From Saprospiraceae bacterium (GTDB lineage Bacteria > Bacteroidota > Bacteroidia > Chitinophagales > Saprospiraceae): a stretch of DNA of 64,000 nt. The first letter of the stretch is position 1. Each line of letters begins with the position of its first letter. Below are positions 28,175 to 36,569 of this stretch, in pieces. Where the stretch lies: the NCBI GenBank assembly GCA_020631235.1, contig JAHDHQ010000008.1, positions 1 to 64,000 of the forward strand. The letters are read 5' to 3'. Both the position numbers and the translations under genes were made by a program. The notes under the pieces are model-generated. The model was not told where the DNA came from and did no database searches. It worked only from the letters and a program-made list of their open reading frames with translations.

Positions 28175-28963
28175 TTATTGTTTGATCATTTTTACGGTAT
28201 AACGGTGTCGATCTTTCACAAAAGAGAGAAAATAAATGCCAGAGGCTAATTTGTGGGTTTCGATTTTATTTTGAGCAGCTTGTTCCACTTTTTTTGCGAT
28301 CACTATTTGTCCCATTGCATTAAGAATTTCCACTTCCAAATGATCGATTTCGACATTGGATAAACTAAAAGAAATAGCTGAAGAAAAGATATTGCTTTGT
28401 AGCTGGAGTCCGGCTTGCATGGCTGTGTTAAAATCATTAGTCGAGGTTACACACCCGTTATTTTTTATGATAGATATTAGTTCTTGATAGGCTATAGTTT
28501 CCCATTCGAAGGGATCGAATAGGGTGCCTGATACATTCATGTTCTCATCGACAGGAAGATAGTTATTTGCACAGATGCTCGGAGAATAGCCAAACCACTC
28601 CCCATAATAGACAGAAAATATCCCTAAGCCATTTTGCATTTCGTACAAACATGTTGCGCTTTCTCCTGATAAGACCCACACCTCTTCAGCATTGTTTTCG
28701 AATTCATTGTCATTTGCCTGAGGCGAATTGGGTAAGATAATTTCTCCAGATAGTATTTCCACAATCCGGAATTTTTTTGCAATACCATAGAAATCAGAGG
28801 CTTCTTGCGCTTCAATAAATTCACCTAGAAAAACCAGTCCTGTTTCATGTTGGCTTACTTCTACAGTAGACTGGCAAAAGCTGGGTACATTTTCGCAACT
28901 ACAAGTAAAACCAATTTTGGAAAAAAAGATAAAAAAGGTAAGTAATGAAATGAAATATTTCAT
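28175..28963 (-). CDS. Secreted protein with T9SS C-terminal sorting domain
   Basis: 262 residues from the ATG at 28963 (MKYFISLLTFFIFFSKIGFTCSC), which gives a proper signal peptide; a longer form to 29029 is unlikely. The body is Cys-rich near the N-terminus (TCSCENVPSFC). The last 80 residues show the type A T9SS domain pattern: a VEILNAMGQIVIAKKV strand, then LASGIYFLSFV and VKMIKQ. It is exported across the outer membrane by the type IX system (PorQ is encoded at 57.9-58.9 kb). Function of the body unknown. Confidence 0.75.
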   Translation of the reverse strand: MKYFISLLTFFIFFSKIGFTCSCENVPSFCQSTVEVSQHETGLVFLGEFIEAQEASDFYGIAKKFRIVEILSGEIILPNSPQANDNEFENNAEEVWVLSGESATCLYEMQNGLGIFSVYYGEWFGYSPSICANNYLPVDENMNVSGTLFDPFEWETIAYQELISIIKNNGCVTSTNDFNTAMQAGLQLQSNIFSSAISFSLSNVEIDHLEVEILNAMGQIVIAKKVEQAAQNKIETHKLASGIYFLSFVKDRHRYTVKMIKQ

Positions 28964-28993
28964 GATGTTGTTGTATTGATTACTCTTAAGATA

Positions 28994-29026
28994 AAAAAAA
29001 GGAGACAAACATGTGCTTGTCTCCTT
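28994..29026 (-). terminator. Rho-independent terminator of hppA
   Basis: The 10-bp perfect stem AAGGAGACAA/TTGTCTCCTT with an 8-base loop is followed on the minus strand by a run of T. It is 30 bases after the hppA stop. Confidence 0.9.
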
Positions 29027-29055
29027 CATAAATCTTTATGATTCGTCTTAGTTGT

Positions 29056-31215
29056 CTACAAAAATGGAGCAATTACCAATGCAACAACAGACATCAATTT
29101 TAAAAGTATATTTAGTGATGGCCCAGAAGTATCTTTAAATGGATCTCCAACAGTATCACCTACAACAGTTGCTTTGTGTGCATCTGAACCTTTGTAAAAC
29201 ATTTTACCGTTGATATCCACACCTTCTTCAAACATCTTCTTTGCGTTATCCCAAGCACCACCAGCATTTGACTGGAAGATAGCCATTAAAACACCACAAA
29301 CAGTAACACCAGCTAATAATCCACCTAGCATTTCAGCACCACCACCGAAACCGATGATAACGGGTGAAATTACAGCTACTAATCCTGGTAGGATCATTTC
29401 TCTAATCGATGCTTTAGTCGATATATCTACACACTTGCTGTACTCAGCTTTTCCATCAGCAGCGTCAAACGTTTTTCTATCAGCCTCACTCCAGTCGCTC
29501 ATTTCTTTCCCATCATTTTTTCTCATTACAGAGAGGGCTGCATTTAATTCTGGGATAGATTTAAATTGTCTTCTAACCTCCTGAATCATATCCATAGCTG
29601 CTCTACCCACAGCACCCATAGACATTGCTGAAAATACAAATGGTAACATACCACCAATTAATAGTCCGGCCATTACTCTAGGCTTTGCAATATCGATGGT
29701 AGCAATATCTGCAGTTGTCATAAATGCAGCAAATAAAGCCAAAGCTGTTAATGCTGCTGAACCGATAGCAAATCCTTTACCGATGGCAGCAGTTGTGTTA
29801 CCTACCGCATCTAATTTATCTGTTTTTTGTCTTACTTCTTTTGGTAATTCTGCCATTTCAGCAATACCTCCTGCGTTATCAGAAATAGGTCCGTATGCAT
29901 CTACAGCTAATTGGATACCAGTATTAGATAACATACCTACTGCTGCGATAGCGATTCCGTATAATCCCGCAAAATGATGTGCTCCGATAATAGCTGCTGC
30001 TAAAATCAAAATAGGGAACATCGTAGAATACATCCCTACTCCTAAACCAGCAATGATGTTTGTAGCAGCTCCAGTAACCGACTGATCTACAATTCCTTTT
30101 ACAGGTTTTGTACCAGTACCTGTATAATACTCAGTAATTTTACCAATAGCTAATCCTGATACTAGACCGATAATTACCGCAATAAATACACCTAGAGAGC
30201 TATATTCAGCACCACCAAAAGTCCATGAAGCTGGTAACATCCAGTTAATGATGAAATAAGTAGCTACGAGCATAATACCTGCAGAAGTAAATTCACCTAA
30301 GTTCAATGCTTTATGAGGATCACCGCCATCTTTTACTCTAACTAAGAAAGTACCTAATATAGAGGTTAATATTCCTACACTGGCAAGTACTAATGGTAAT
30401 AAAACAGCATTCAATCCACCAAAATCATTACTTGACTCGAATCCTGCTGAAGCCATAAAAGCTGCACCTAGTACCATGGTACCAATAATCGAACCTACAT
30501 AAGATTCGAATAAATCAGCTCCCATACCAGCTACATCACCTACGTTGTCACCTACGTTATCTGCAATAGTTGCAGGATTTAATGGGTGATCTTCAGGAAT
30601 ACCTGCTTCTACCTTTCCTACTAAATCAGCTCCAACATCTGCCGCTTTAGTATAGATACCTCCACCTACTCTTGCAAATAAAGCAATAGATGATGCACCA
30701 AAAGAGAAGCCTGTTAATACAGTAATCACTTTATTAATGTCCCATCCATCCATTCCACTATAAAGAATAAATAATGAACTTAATCCTAATACACCAAGAC
30801 CTACCACACCTAGACCCATTACAGATCCACCCGCGAAAGCTACCTCAAGTGCTTTACCTAAGCTTGTTCTGGCTGCATTTGTTGTCCGAACATTTGCTTT
30901 AGTAGCTACTTTCATACCGATGTATCCAGCTAAAGCTGAACAAATAGCACCAAGTACAAAAGATAATGCAACTAATGGAGATGAATCAGCATTGGCTGTT
31001 GCTCCAAGTAAAATGGCAACAACTACCACGAAAATGGCAAGTACCTTATATTCTGCTTTTAAAAATGCCATGGCTCCTTCTGCTATATTATCAGCAATTC
31101 TGGCCATTTTATCTGATCCTACTTCTTGTTTAGAAACCCATGATGATTTAATCATGGTATATAATAATGCTATTGCTCCAAGGACTGGAATAGCGTAAAT
31201 CAAGTTTTGTCCCAT
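29056..31215 (-). CDS. hppA: Membrane-bound proton- or sodium-pumping pyrophosphatase, K+-dependent type
   Basis: 719 residues with about 16 transmembrane helices. The enzyme hydrolyses cytoplasmic pyrophosphate to pump ions out. The pyrophosphate-binding motif [11 protein letters not shown] is at residues 193-203, followed by [20 protein letters not shown]. The K+-dependence site GNTTAAIGK (472-480) has Ala476 and Gly479 at the positions that are Lys and Thr in K+-independent enzymes, so K+ activation is predicted. Whether H+ or Na+ is pumped cannot be settled by eye. A consensus Bacteroidota promoter precedes it. It adds a membrane-energising activity that uses PPi. Confidence 0.93.
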   Translation of the reverse strand: MGQNLIYAIPVLGAIALLYTMIKSSWVSKQEVGSDKMARIADNIAEGAMAFLKAEYKVLAIFVVVVAILLGATANADSSPLVALSFVLGAICSALAGYIGMKVATKANVRTTNAARTSLGKALEVAFAGGSVMGLGVVGLGVLGLSSLFILYSGMDGWDINKVITVLTGFSFGASSIALFARVGGGIYTKAADVGADLVGKVEAGIPEDHPLNPATIADNVGDNVGDVAGMGADLFESYVGSIIGTMVLGAAFMASAGFESSNDFGGLNAVLLPLVLASVGILTSILGTFLVRVKDGGDPHKALNLGEFTSAGIMLVATYFIINWMLPASWTFGGAEYSSLGVFIAVIIGLVSGLAIGKITEYYTGTGTKPVKGIVDQSVTGAATNIIAGLGVGMYSTMFPILILAAAIIGAHHFAGLYGIAIAAVGMLSNTGIQLAVDAYGPISDNAGGIAEMAELPKEVRQKTDKLDAVGNTTAAIGKGFAIGSAALTALALFAAFMTTADIATIDIAKPRVMAGLLIGGMLPFVFSAMSMGAVGRAAMDMIQEVRRQFKSIPELNAALSVMRKNDGKEMSDWSEADRKTFDAADGKAEYSKCVDISTKASIREMILPGLVAVISPVIIGFGGGAEMLGGLLAGVTVCGVLMAIFQSNAGGAWDNAKKMFEEGVDINGKMFYKGSDAHKATVVGDTVGDPFKDTSGPSLNILLKLMSVVALVIAPFL

Positions 31216-31253
31216 TTCTTAAGTTAGTTTTAGTTATACGTTAATTCAGCCAG

Positions 31254-31284
31254 CAAAAGTAAGCCTTATTTGCAGTATAACAAA
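31254..31284 (-). promoter_or_regulatory. Bacteroidota-type promoter of hppA
   Basis: Reading on the minus strand: TTTG, a spacer of exactly 19 bases, then TACTTTTG, which is a full match to the Bacteroidota primary-sigma consensus (TTTG-N19-TAnnTTTG). The transcript should begin about 7 bases further on, near 31247, leaving a 5' leader of about 32 bases to the hppA start at 31215. Confidence 0.75.
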
Positions 31285-31321
31285 TATGAAACTAAATAAT
31301 TATGTATGTTTTAAGTAGATT

Positions 31322-32332
31322 TTAGAGCCCAGCTTTGGCGCTAATATCCAACATCTTGTCGATGCAAGCTCTACCTTTTTCGATAACCTCTTCGTCCAGA
31401 TGGATTTCTGGAAGTTCGTGTTTCATGGATAAATACAATTTTTCCATGCTGTTTCGCTTCATGTGAGGGCAATCATTACAAGCACAAGTATTATTAGGAG
31501 GAGCTGGAATAAACGTTTTGTGAGGTGATTTTAATTCCATTTGATGTAGGATTCCAGCTTCAGTAGCAACGATAAAAGTGTCTGCTTCTGATTCTTGCGT
31601 AAATCTGAGGAGCCCTGATGTCGAGCCAACAAAATCAGCCTTATCTAGAATGTGCGCTTCACACTCTGGGTGAGCAATTAATTTTGCTTCCGGGTGTCTC
31701 ACTTGCAGCTTAGTGATTTTTTCGTTTGAAAATATTTCGTGAACCATACAAGCTCCATTCCATAGAACTAAATCACGACCCGTTTTTTTCTTAAGCCATG
31801 CGCCTAGATTTTTATCCGGCGCAAATATAATTCCCGTGTCTTTAGGTATACTTTCTATGATGTGAACTGCATTTGTAGAGGTGCAGCATATATCTGTTAA
31901 AACTTTTAGATCAGCAGTACAATTAATATAGCTGACTACTTTGTGGTCTGGGTATTTGTCTTTGAATTTCTTAAATAGTGGTGCTGGACAAGAATCAGCT
32001 AGCGAACATCCAGCTTTTAAATCAGGAAGAACTACTGTTTTACTAGGACTGAGCATCTTGGCTGTTTCTGCCATGAAATGCACACCAGCAAACACAATCA
32101 TGTCCGCTTCAGTGCTGGCGGCCATTTGGGATAAACCTAAACTGTCACCTACATAATCTGCTACATCTTGAATGTCTGCATCTACGTAATAGTGGGCTAG
32201 AATAATTGCATTCTTTTCTTTTTTTAGTTTTTCGATTTCCTCGACTAAATCTAAAGTTGGATCAACTTCTAAATCTAAATATCCTAGCTTGTTTAAATTT
32301 TCTTTGGCTGTTGCTAACGCTGTATTTGACAT
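31322..32332 (-). CDS. nadA: Quinolinate synthase (NadA)
   Basis: 336 residues. It condenses iminoaspartate with dihydroxyacetone phosphate to quinolinate for NAD synthesis, using a [4Fe-4S] cluster. The three cluster cysteines of the family are visible: one in LKAGCSLADSCPAP, one in TDICCTSTNAV, and one in CACNDCPHMKRN. The motifs AHYYVDADIQDVADYVGDSLGLS and PDKNLGAWL are diagnostic. Starts with ATG at 32332; nadB and nadC are not in the window. Confidence 0.94.
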   Translation of the reverse strand: MSNTALATAKENLNKLGYLDLEVDPTLDLVEEIEKLKKEKNAIILAHYYVDADIQDVADYVGDSLGLSQMAASTEADMIVFAGVHFMAETAKMLSPSKTVVLPDLKAGCSLADSCPAPLFKKFKDKYPDHKVVSYINCTADLKVLTDICCTSTNAVHIIESIPKDTGIIFAPDKNLGAWLKKKTGRDLVLWNGACMVHEIFSNEKITKLQVRHPEAKLIAHPECEAHILDKADFVGSTSGLLRFTQESEADTFIVATEAGILHQMELKSPHKTFIPAPPNNTCACNDCPHMKRNSMEKLYLSMKHELPEIHLDEEVIEKGRACIDKMLDISAKAGL

Positions 32333-32459
32333 ATCGGTAATTCTTTTTTCTAATTGTAAGACGCAAAATTGCTTAAAATGGTTCGGTTTTTTAGTAATAA
32401 ATTATGCAGAATTTTTTCTGTTTGCTGGTATAGATTTTAAATATTAGGACGGCGATGCC

Positions 32460-32471
32460 TGATGAAAATCA
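32460..32471 (+). promoter_or_regulatory. FNR/CRP-type palindrome TGAT-GAAA-ATCA
   Basis: It matches the core of the FNR operator (TTGAT-N4-ATCAA) and lies about 80 bases upstream of the interrupted gene at 32547, at the left edge of the stress island. It is one of several copies in the island; binding by the local REC-CRP regulator is inferred. Confidence 0.5.
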
Positions 32472-32546
32472 GCATCTGGAATGACCCCAATCATTTTACA
32501 GTCTGGTTATCTCATCCATCTTTGGTTTAACAAAACATTATTAAAT

Positions 32547-32888
32547 ATGTGGTTAAGCTTAAATCAAAATATACAATCTATCAAAGAATCTTTTAGTCGT
32601 GAATTTCAAGGTTTAAAAATTGAATTCTTTTCGTAAGCTCATGAGAAGGGTGAATTAAGTCCTGAGCAGTCAATCATTAAGGATCAAGCATTATTAACGA
32701 GAGGAGCGATAGAAATAAAGCCTAGTGATTCTGTAGAAAGGGTAGAAAAAGCTTTTAAAGCTATAGGCTTAAATATTCAAATCTATAGAAAGTCTAAGGA
32801 CTTATGGTTACAAACAAGCCAAAGTGATCAGTGGAGCATAGAAGAACAAAATCGTAAAGGAATCGCATCTCAAACAAAAAAACAATAA
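32547..32888 (+). pseudogene. Conserved small Bacteroidota protein, interrupted by one in-frame stop
   Basis: Reading from the ATG at 32547 gives 29 residues (ending IEFFS), then a TAA at 32634-32636. The same frame then stays open for 83 codons to the TAA at 32886. The downstream part (AHEKGELSPEQSI, IEIKPSDSVERVEKAF, NIQIYRKSKDLWLQTSQSDQWSIEEQNRKG) matches, from memory, a small family common beside ribosome-hibernation and Usp genes in Bacteroidota, where 'FF-x-x-xH-x-xGEG' is continuous. One substitution of CAA, AAA or GAA explains the stop; no frameshift is needed. It is 2 bases before the hibernation factor gene and so in its operon. It is either a recent nonsense mutation, a sequencing error or a readthrough site. 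Confidence 0.7.
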
Positions 32889-32890
32889 AT

Positions 32891-33184
32891 ATGGATATCA
32901 TCATCACAGCACCAAAACATGCAAACCAAGAAAGTTTGAAAGATTATTACACAAATGTGTTAAGCAAAAAGTACTCAAAGTATCCTTTCGTTAAAAAAGC
33001 CAATGTTAAAATAGACCAGCAAGATGAAGGAGTAAAGGTGAGTATCTCTCTAAGTCTAGAAAAGGGAAAAGATGCTTTTGCAAAACATATGGATCCATTG
33101 GAAGAATCTGCTTTTAAAAAGTGCTTGGGTAAACTTCGTCCACAAATTGAAAAATATAAGCAAGTGCACTATCACTCATCATAA
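32891..33184 (+). CDS. hpf: Ribosome hibernation/association factor, HPF/RaiA (sigma-54 modulation) family
   Basis: 97 residues. Short HPF/RaiA-type protein: an opening strand MDIIITAPKHA, a helix LKDYYTNVLSKKYSKYPFVKKANVKI, a strand VKVSISLSLEKGKDAF and a conserved ESAFKKCLGKLRPQIEKYK helix. Family members bind 30S and silence or dimerise ribosomes under energy shortage. First intact gene of a plus-strand operon with two tandem-Usp proteins. It is a little shorter than E. coli RaiA (113) and lacks the extra C-terminal domain of long HPF. Confidence 0.8.
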   Translation: MDIIITAPKHANQESLKDYYTNVLSKKYSKYPFVKKANVKIDQQDEGVKVSISLSLEKGKDAFAKHMDPLEESAFKKCLGKLRPQIEKYKQVHYHSS

Positions 33185-33193
33185 TAAAAGTAT

Positions 33194-34036
33194 ATGGAAA
33201 ACAACAGATATAACATTTTAGTACCCACTGATTTTTCTATTTATTCAGATTATGCATTTGAGGCAGCATGTAAAATTGCTAAGCTGAAAAAGGCGACCTT
33301 GCATATCTATCATTCTGCGGAAATTCCAGATGACTGGGAGGATTTGTCAGCTGAACAACGATACAAAGATCTGATAAATAAACAAAGGGCCATCGAAGCA
33401 GGTACTTTTCTTAAAGATTTGAAATCCAAAGCAGAAGCGTTAAATATTGATTGTCAATACCATTTCACAGGAGGTTCTTATATCCAAAACATCGATGAGG
33501 TTTTAGCTAAAGTAAAGGTGGATTTGATAGTTATGGGTGCACATGGTAAAACAAAAAATGAAAGTATGCTGGGAAGTCAAACCATTAAAACCTTACGAAA
33601 AGTCAATATTCCCATTCTGATAGTAAAAAACAAGGTAGAGCAAATACAGTTTGAGAGGGTAGCCTTTGCTTCGGGATTGCATCAAATGGATCAAAGAGCC
33701 TTCAAGAAATTTCTTTCATTTCTAAGTCCGTTCAATGTTAAAGAAGTACATATTGTATCTATAGATACTACTAGCTTTTTTAGCCAGCCGACTATAATTA
33801 TGCAGGAAGCCCTCAAGGATTTTAAATCAATTGGTGATGGCTTTAACGTAAAAACCCACTTTTATCAAGACTATTCGGTTATGGCTGGAATAAGACATTT
33901 TGTAGATTCTTTTTCTATTGGTTTGATCGGCATAAATAATCATATCAAACATCCAATTAAAAGGATTTTTCAGGGCAGCAATGTGGAAGGAGTGGTGGTA
34001 GAATCTAAAATTCCAGTATTAAGTATTGATTATTAA
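33194..34036 (+). CDS. Tandem universal stress protein (UspA family)
   Basis: 280 residues with two Usp halves. The first half (1-150) starts ILVPTDFSIYSDYAFEAAC and ends with DLIVMGAHGKTKNESMLGSQTIKTL, which is close to the ATP-binding G-2x-G-9x-G(S/T) motif but with a spacing of 8 instead of 9. The second half is degenerate (VAFASGLHQMDQRAFKKF). Usp proteins bind ATP or AMP and act in stress survival. Nine bases after hpf, same operon. Confidence 0.85.
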   Translation: MENNRYNILVPTDFSIYSDYAFEAACKIAKLKKATLHIYHSAEIPDDWEDLSAEQRYKDLINKQRAIEAGTFLKDLKSKAEALNIDCQYHFTGGSYIQNIDEVLAKVKVDLIVMGAHGKTKNESMLGSQTIKTLRKVNIPILIVKNKVEQIQFERVAFASGLHQMDQRAFKKFLSFLSPFNVKEVHIVSIDTTSFFSQPTIIMQEALKDFKSIGDGFNVKTHFYQDYSVMAGIRHFVDSFSIGLIGINNHIKHPIKRIFQGSNVEGVVVESKIPVLSIDY

Positions 34037-34047
34037 AATGACAAAAC

Positions 34048-34866
34048 ATGAAGTATAAAGTATTATTTACGACTGATTTTAGCAAAGCGAGTTTACAATC
34101 CTTTCAATACTTACTATCCTTGGTAGACAGTAAATCCATACTTGTAGATATTGCTCATGTTTATCATGTGCCAATTGCCAGCTTAAACACACTCCCACCT
34201 GAAGCGGTTACAATCACCATAAATCAGTACAAAGCTGATAGCATGGCTCAATTACAAGCTTTACGCAATCAATTACCAGAAAGTAATCGAGGATCATTGC
34301 ATAGTATTTATGGCAATTTCCCAGGCAATGATATTTTATCCCGTGCTCAAAAAATAGAAGCTGACTTAATTGCTATTGGTTTAAGAGCAGATTATTCAAG
34401 GTCAAATAAGTGGATGGGTTCTACTGCAGCGCATATAACTAGTCGTGCCACTTGCCCTGTATTAGTAATTCCTGCTGAAGCTAAATATAATTCGATAAGT
34501 ACCATTATTCATTCTACCCTGGCTAAGCATCAATTGGCTATTTCTACGGTTGAACATCAACTTTTAAAGCAATTAAAAAACTTTGCCCAGGTAATTGAAG
34601 CAGAGGTGGCATTGATCAATATAGAAAATAGCGAGTATTTAGATCTGCATCATTATGAAGACCAGCAAGACTCTTTCAAGTTTATTAAACATTTTGCTGA
34701 GACACTGGAAGAAGGACTTAGTCATTTCGAATCGGACCAAGTATTAATAAGCTTTTTCCAAAAGGATCGGGGATTTTGGTCAAGAATGTTTCATTTAAGT
34801 AACATCCAATCGATGCTTTACAAGACGGAACATCCGCTCATAATATTACCAGAAGCTTCACTTTGA
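34048..34866 (+). CDS. Tandem universal stress protein (UspA family)
   Basis: 272 residues, two Usp-fold halves. The first half opens KVLFTTDFSKASLQSFQYL and ends with DLIAIGLRADYSRSNKWMGSTAAHITSRATCPVLVIPA. The motif has the overall spacing of the ATP site, but the second glycine (G-2x-G) is replaced, so nucleotide binding is doubtful. Two FNR-type boxes begin inside and just beyond its last codons, suggesting a second promoter for the lipoprotein and dehydrogenase genes downstream. Confidence 0.8.
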   Translation: MKYKVLFTTDFSKASLQSFQYLLSLVDSKSILVDIAHVYHVPIASLNTLPPEAVTITINQYKADSMAQLQALRNQLPESNRGSLHSIYGNFPGNDILSRAQKIEADLIAIGLRADYSRSNKWMGSTAAHITSRATCPVLVIPAEAKYNSISTIIHSTLAKHQLAISTVEHQLLKQLKNFAQVIEAEVALINIENSEYLDLHHYEDQQDSFKFIKHFAETLEEGLSHFESDQVLISFFQKDRGFWSRMFHLSNIQSMLYKTEHPLIILPEASL

Positions 34867-34875
34867 TGATGATCA
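34864..34875 (+). promoter_or_regulatory. FNR/CRP-type palindrome TGAT-GATG-ATCA
   Basis: It overlaps the stop codon of the upstream Usp gene and lies 22 bases before a second box at 34886. It matches TGAT-N4-ATCA exactly. Confidence 0.45.
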
Positions 34876-34885
34876 TCGAGCTTGA

Positions 34886-34897
34886 TGATTTACATCA
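34886..34897 (+). promoter_or_regulatory. FNR/CRP-type palindrome TGAT-TTAC-ATCA
   Basis: It lies 43 bases before the ATG at 34940. Eleven bases downstream sits TAGACTTG (34909-34916), one mismatch from the Bacteroidota -7 element TAnnTTTG. The same 11-base gap between box and -7-like element is seen on the other strand at 46353-46383, so this looks like an activator position. Confidence 0.6.
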
Positions 34898-34939
34898 GCA
34901 ACTTTCCTTAGACTTGGGCTTAACTTGCAAAAAAAAGAA

Positions 34940-35611
34940 ATGAAAAAATATTCAATTATAATAGTCTATTTGTTTTTAATATATGCTTGTGAGACTACGG
35001 TTACATTTCAGCAAGCTTCGCCTCCAGATGTAGCAGTTATTAATGCAATTCCTGATGCATTTATAGGCATGTATAGGTGTCAATCTGATTCCACTTTGAT
35101 AGTAATTGATGAGCAGGCTGTTTACAGCGAACAACTCATTGGTTTTACAACTACAAAATTTAGGGTGAATGAAACCGAAGGATGTAACATAAAAGATGGA
35201 GGAGTCTATTTTCGTGGAATAGAGGAATGTGTTCCATTTAAAGATTTGGGAGATGATAGAATTTATGTAGAATTAATAGATAGAGATACTTTATTTGCAT
35301 TTAGAGAGGGAGAGTGCGCCAAATTCTATAAAGGGCATCTATTTATTAATCATCTTACTCAAGATAATAGCTGGGTAACCTTTTTACTCACTCCGCAGGA
35401 TCATCATCAATTATTGTTTGAATATTTAGAAATTCCAAACAACCCTAAGGCAATAGAAGCAGTGACTTTAGACTATAGACCAATTGCTAAACCGGACGAA
35501 GAAGAAGATTTTTTCATGATCAATCCAAGTTTGATTGAATTTGAAGAGTTTCTTCAAGATAAATTTAGGGTAGAATGTGAGGTGCTTGATTTATTGAATT
35601 TTGAATATTAG
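34940..35611 (+). CDS. Hypothetical lipoprotein of the stress island
   Basis: 223 residues from the ATG at 34940 (a TTG at 34925 is also in frame). Lipoprotein signal peptide with Cys17 in LIYACETT. The mature domain has four further cysteines (MYRCQSD, EGCNIKD, EECVPF, GECAKF) and a beta-rich pattern, ending in an acidic C-terminus. No family recognised. Preceded by two FNR-type boxes and followed after 3 bases by the dehydrogenase gene. Confidence 0.6.
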   Translation: MKKYSIIIVYLFLIYACETTVTFQQASPPDVAVINAIPDAFIGMYRCQSDSTLIVIDEQAVYSEQLIGFTTTKFRVNETEGCNIKDGGVYFRGIEECVPFKDLGDDRIYVELIDRDTLFAFREGECAKFYKGHLFINHLTQDNSWVTFLLTPQDHHQLLFEYLEIPNNPKAIEAVTLDYRPIAKPDEEEDFFMINPSLIEFEEFLQDKFRVECEVLDLLNFEY

Positions 35612-35614
35612 TAT

Positions 35615-36526
35615 ATGATAGTCACAATAACTGGATTAGGAAATGTAGGTAGTACCATTGCTTTTGGATTGATTCCAAAATTACCTTCACACGCAACTTT
35701 AAACATAATAGAAAAGGATGCATCTAAGAGCGGTGCTTTTGAAGATTTGCTTCATGGATATTCTTGTAGATTAACGATTAAAGTGCTTTGGAATGATGCG
35801 CAAGCTTTCAGAGATTCTGACTTTGTTTTTCATACAGCCGGAAGCACCAACTACGCGGTAAATGACAGACTTTCTGTATTGAAAGAAAGTACACAAATTG
35901 TAGATGATGTTTTCGGACAAACTACCTTTACAAATGAGCCATATATTATCAATATTGCAAACCCAGTTGATATAATCAGCTATAAAATATATGAAGCTTG
36001 TAATGTGCCCAGTAAAAATATTTTGCACACCGGAACGATGTTGGACAGTTTGAGACTAAGCCATTTCTTAGCTAAGGAATTTTCCATTTTACACGAAAAC
36101 ATAGATGTGTTTTGTATAGGAGAGCATGGAAAAGACATTGTTCCTGTTTGGTCGCAATTAAGTATAAATAGGAAGAGCAAAAGTTTATCGGAATCGACTA
36201 TAAAAAAGGCTGAAAGCTATCTACAAAATATTCCTTTTAAAATTATTGAGCAGCAAGGGTCTACCAAGTTTGCTGTAGCGAGGTGTGCTATCATGATTTT
36301 TGATGCTTTAAATCAGTCAAGAACTATCTATTATCCTATTGGAACAATGGTAGAAGATGAGCAAATGTTAGCCGATTTAGATATAGATAGGCCCATAAGT
36401 ATTTCTTTACCGACGGTTGTCTCTGGAAATTACATTAAACCTTTACCACTTAATTTATCGGAACATGAATGGCAGTCTTTAAGGAATGCTGCAAGAAAGA
36501 TTTATAAAATGAGTTATGTTTTTTAG
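35615..36526 (+). CDS. Lactate/malate dehydrogenase-family 2-hydroxyacid dehydrogenase
   Basis: 303 residues of the LDH/MDH fold. NAD site GLGNVGS (7-13). Substrate loop AGSTNYAVNDR (75-85), IANPVD with Asn116, LDSLRL with Arg147, GEHG with catalytic His171. Arg85 is kept. The specificity residue (Gln in lactate, Arg in malate dehydrogenases) aligns with Asn79, so the substrate cannot be assigned by the usual rule. It could regenerate NAD+ by reducing an oxo acid under low oxygen, which fits its place in the stress island, 3 bases after the lipoprotein gene. Confidence 0.8.
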   Translation: MIVTITGLGNVGSTIAFGLIPKLPSHATLNIIEKDASKSGAFEDLLHGYSCRLTIKVLWNDAQAFRDSDFVFHTAGSTNYAVNDRLSVLKESTQIVDDVFGQTTFTNEPYIINIANPVDIISYKIYEACNVPSKNILHTGTMLDSLRLSHFLAKEFSILHENIDVFCIGEHGKDIVPVWSQLSINRKSKSLSESTIKKAESYLQNIPFKIIEQQGSTKFAVARCAIMIFDALNQSRTIYYPIGTMVEDEQMLADLDIDRPISISLPTVVSGNYIKPLPLNLSEHEWQSLRNAARKIYKMSYVF

Positions 36527-36569
36527 GGTTCTTTTTTAGGATTGAAATAAAAAAAAATTAGTATTAGTC

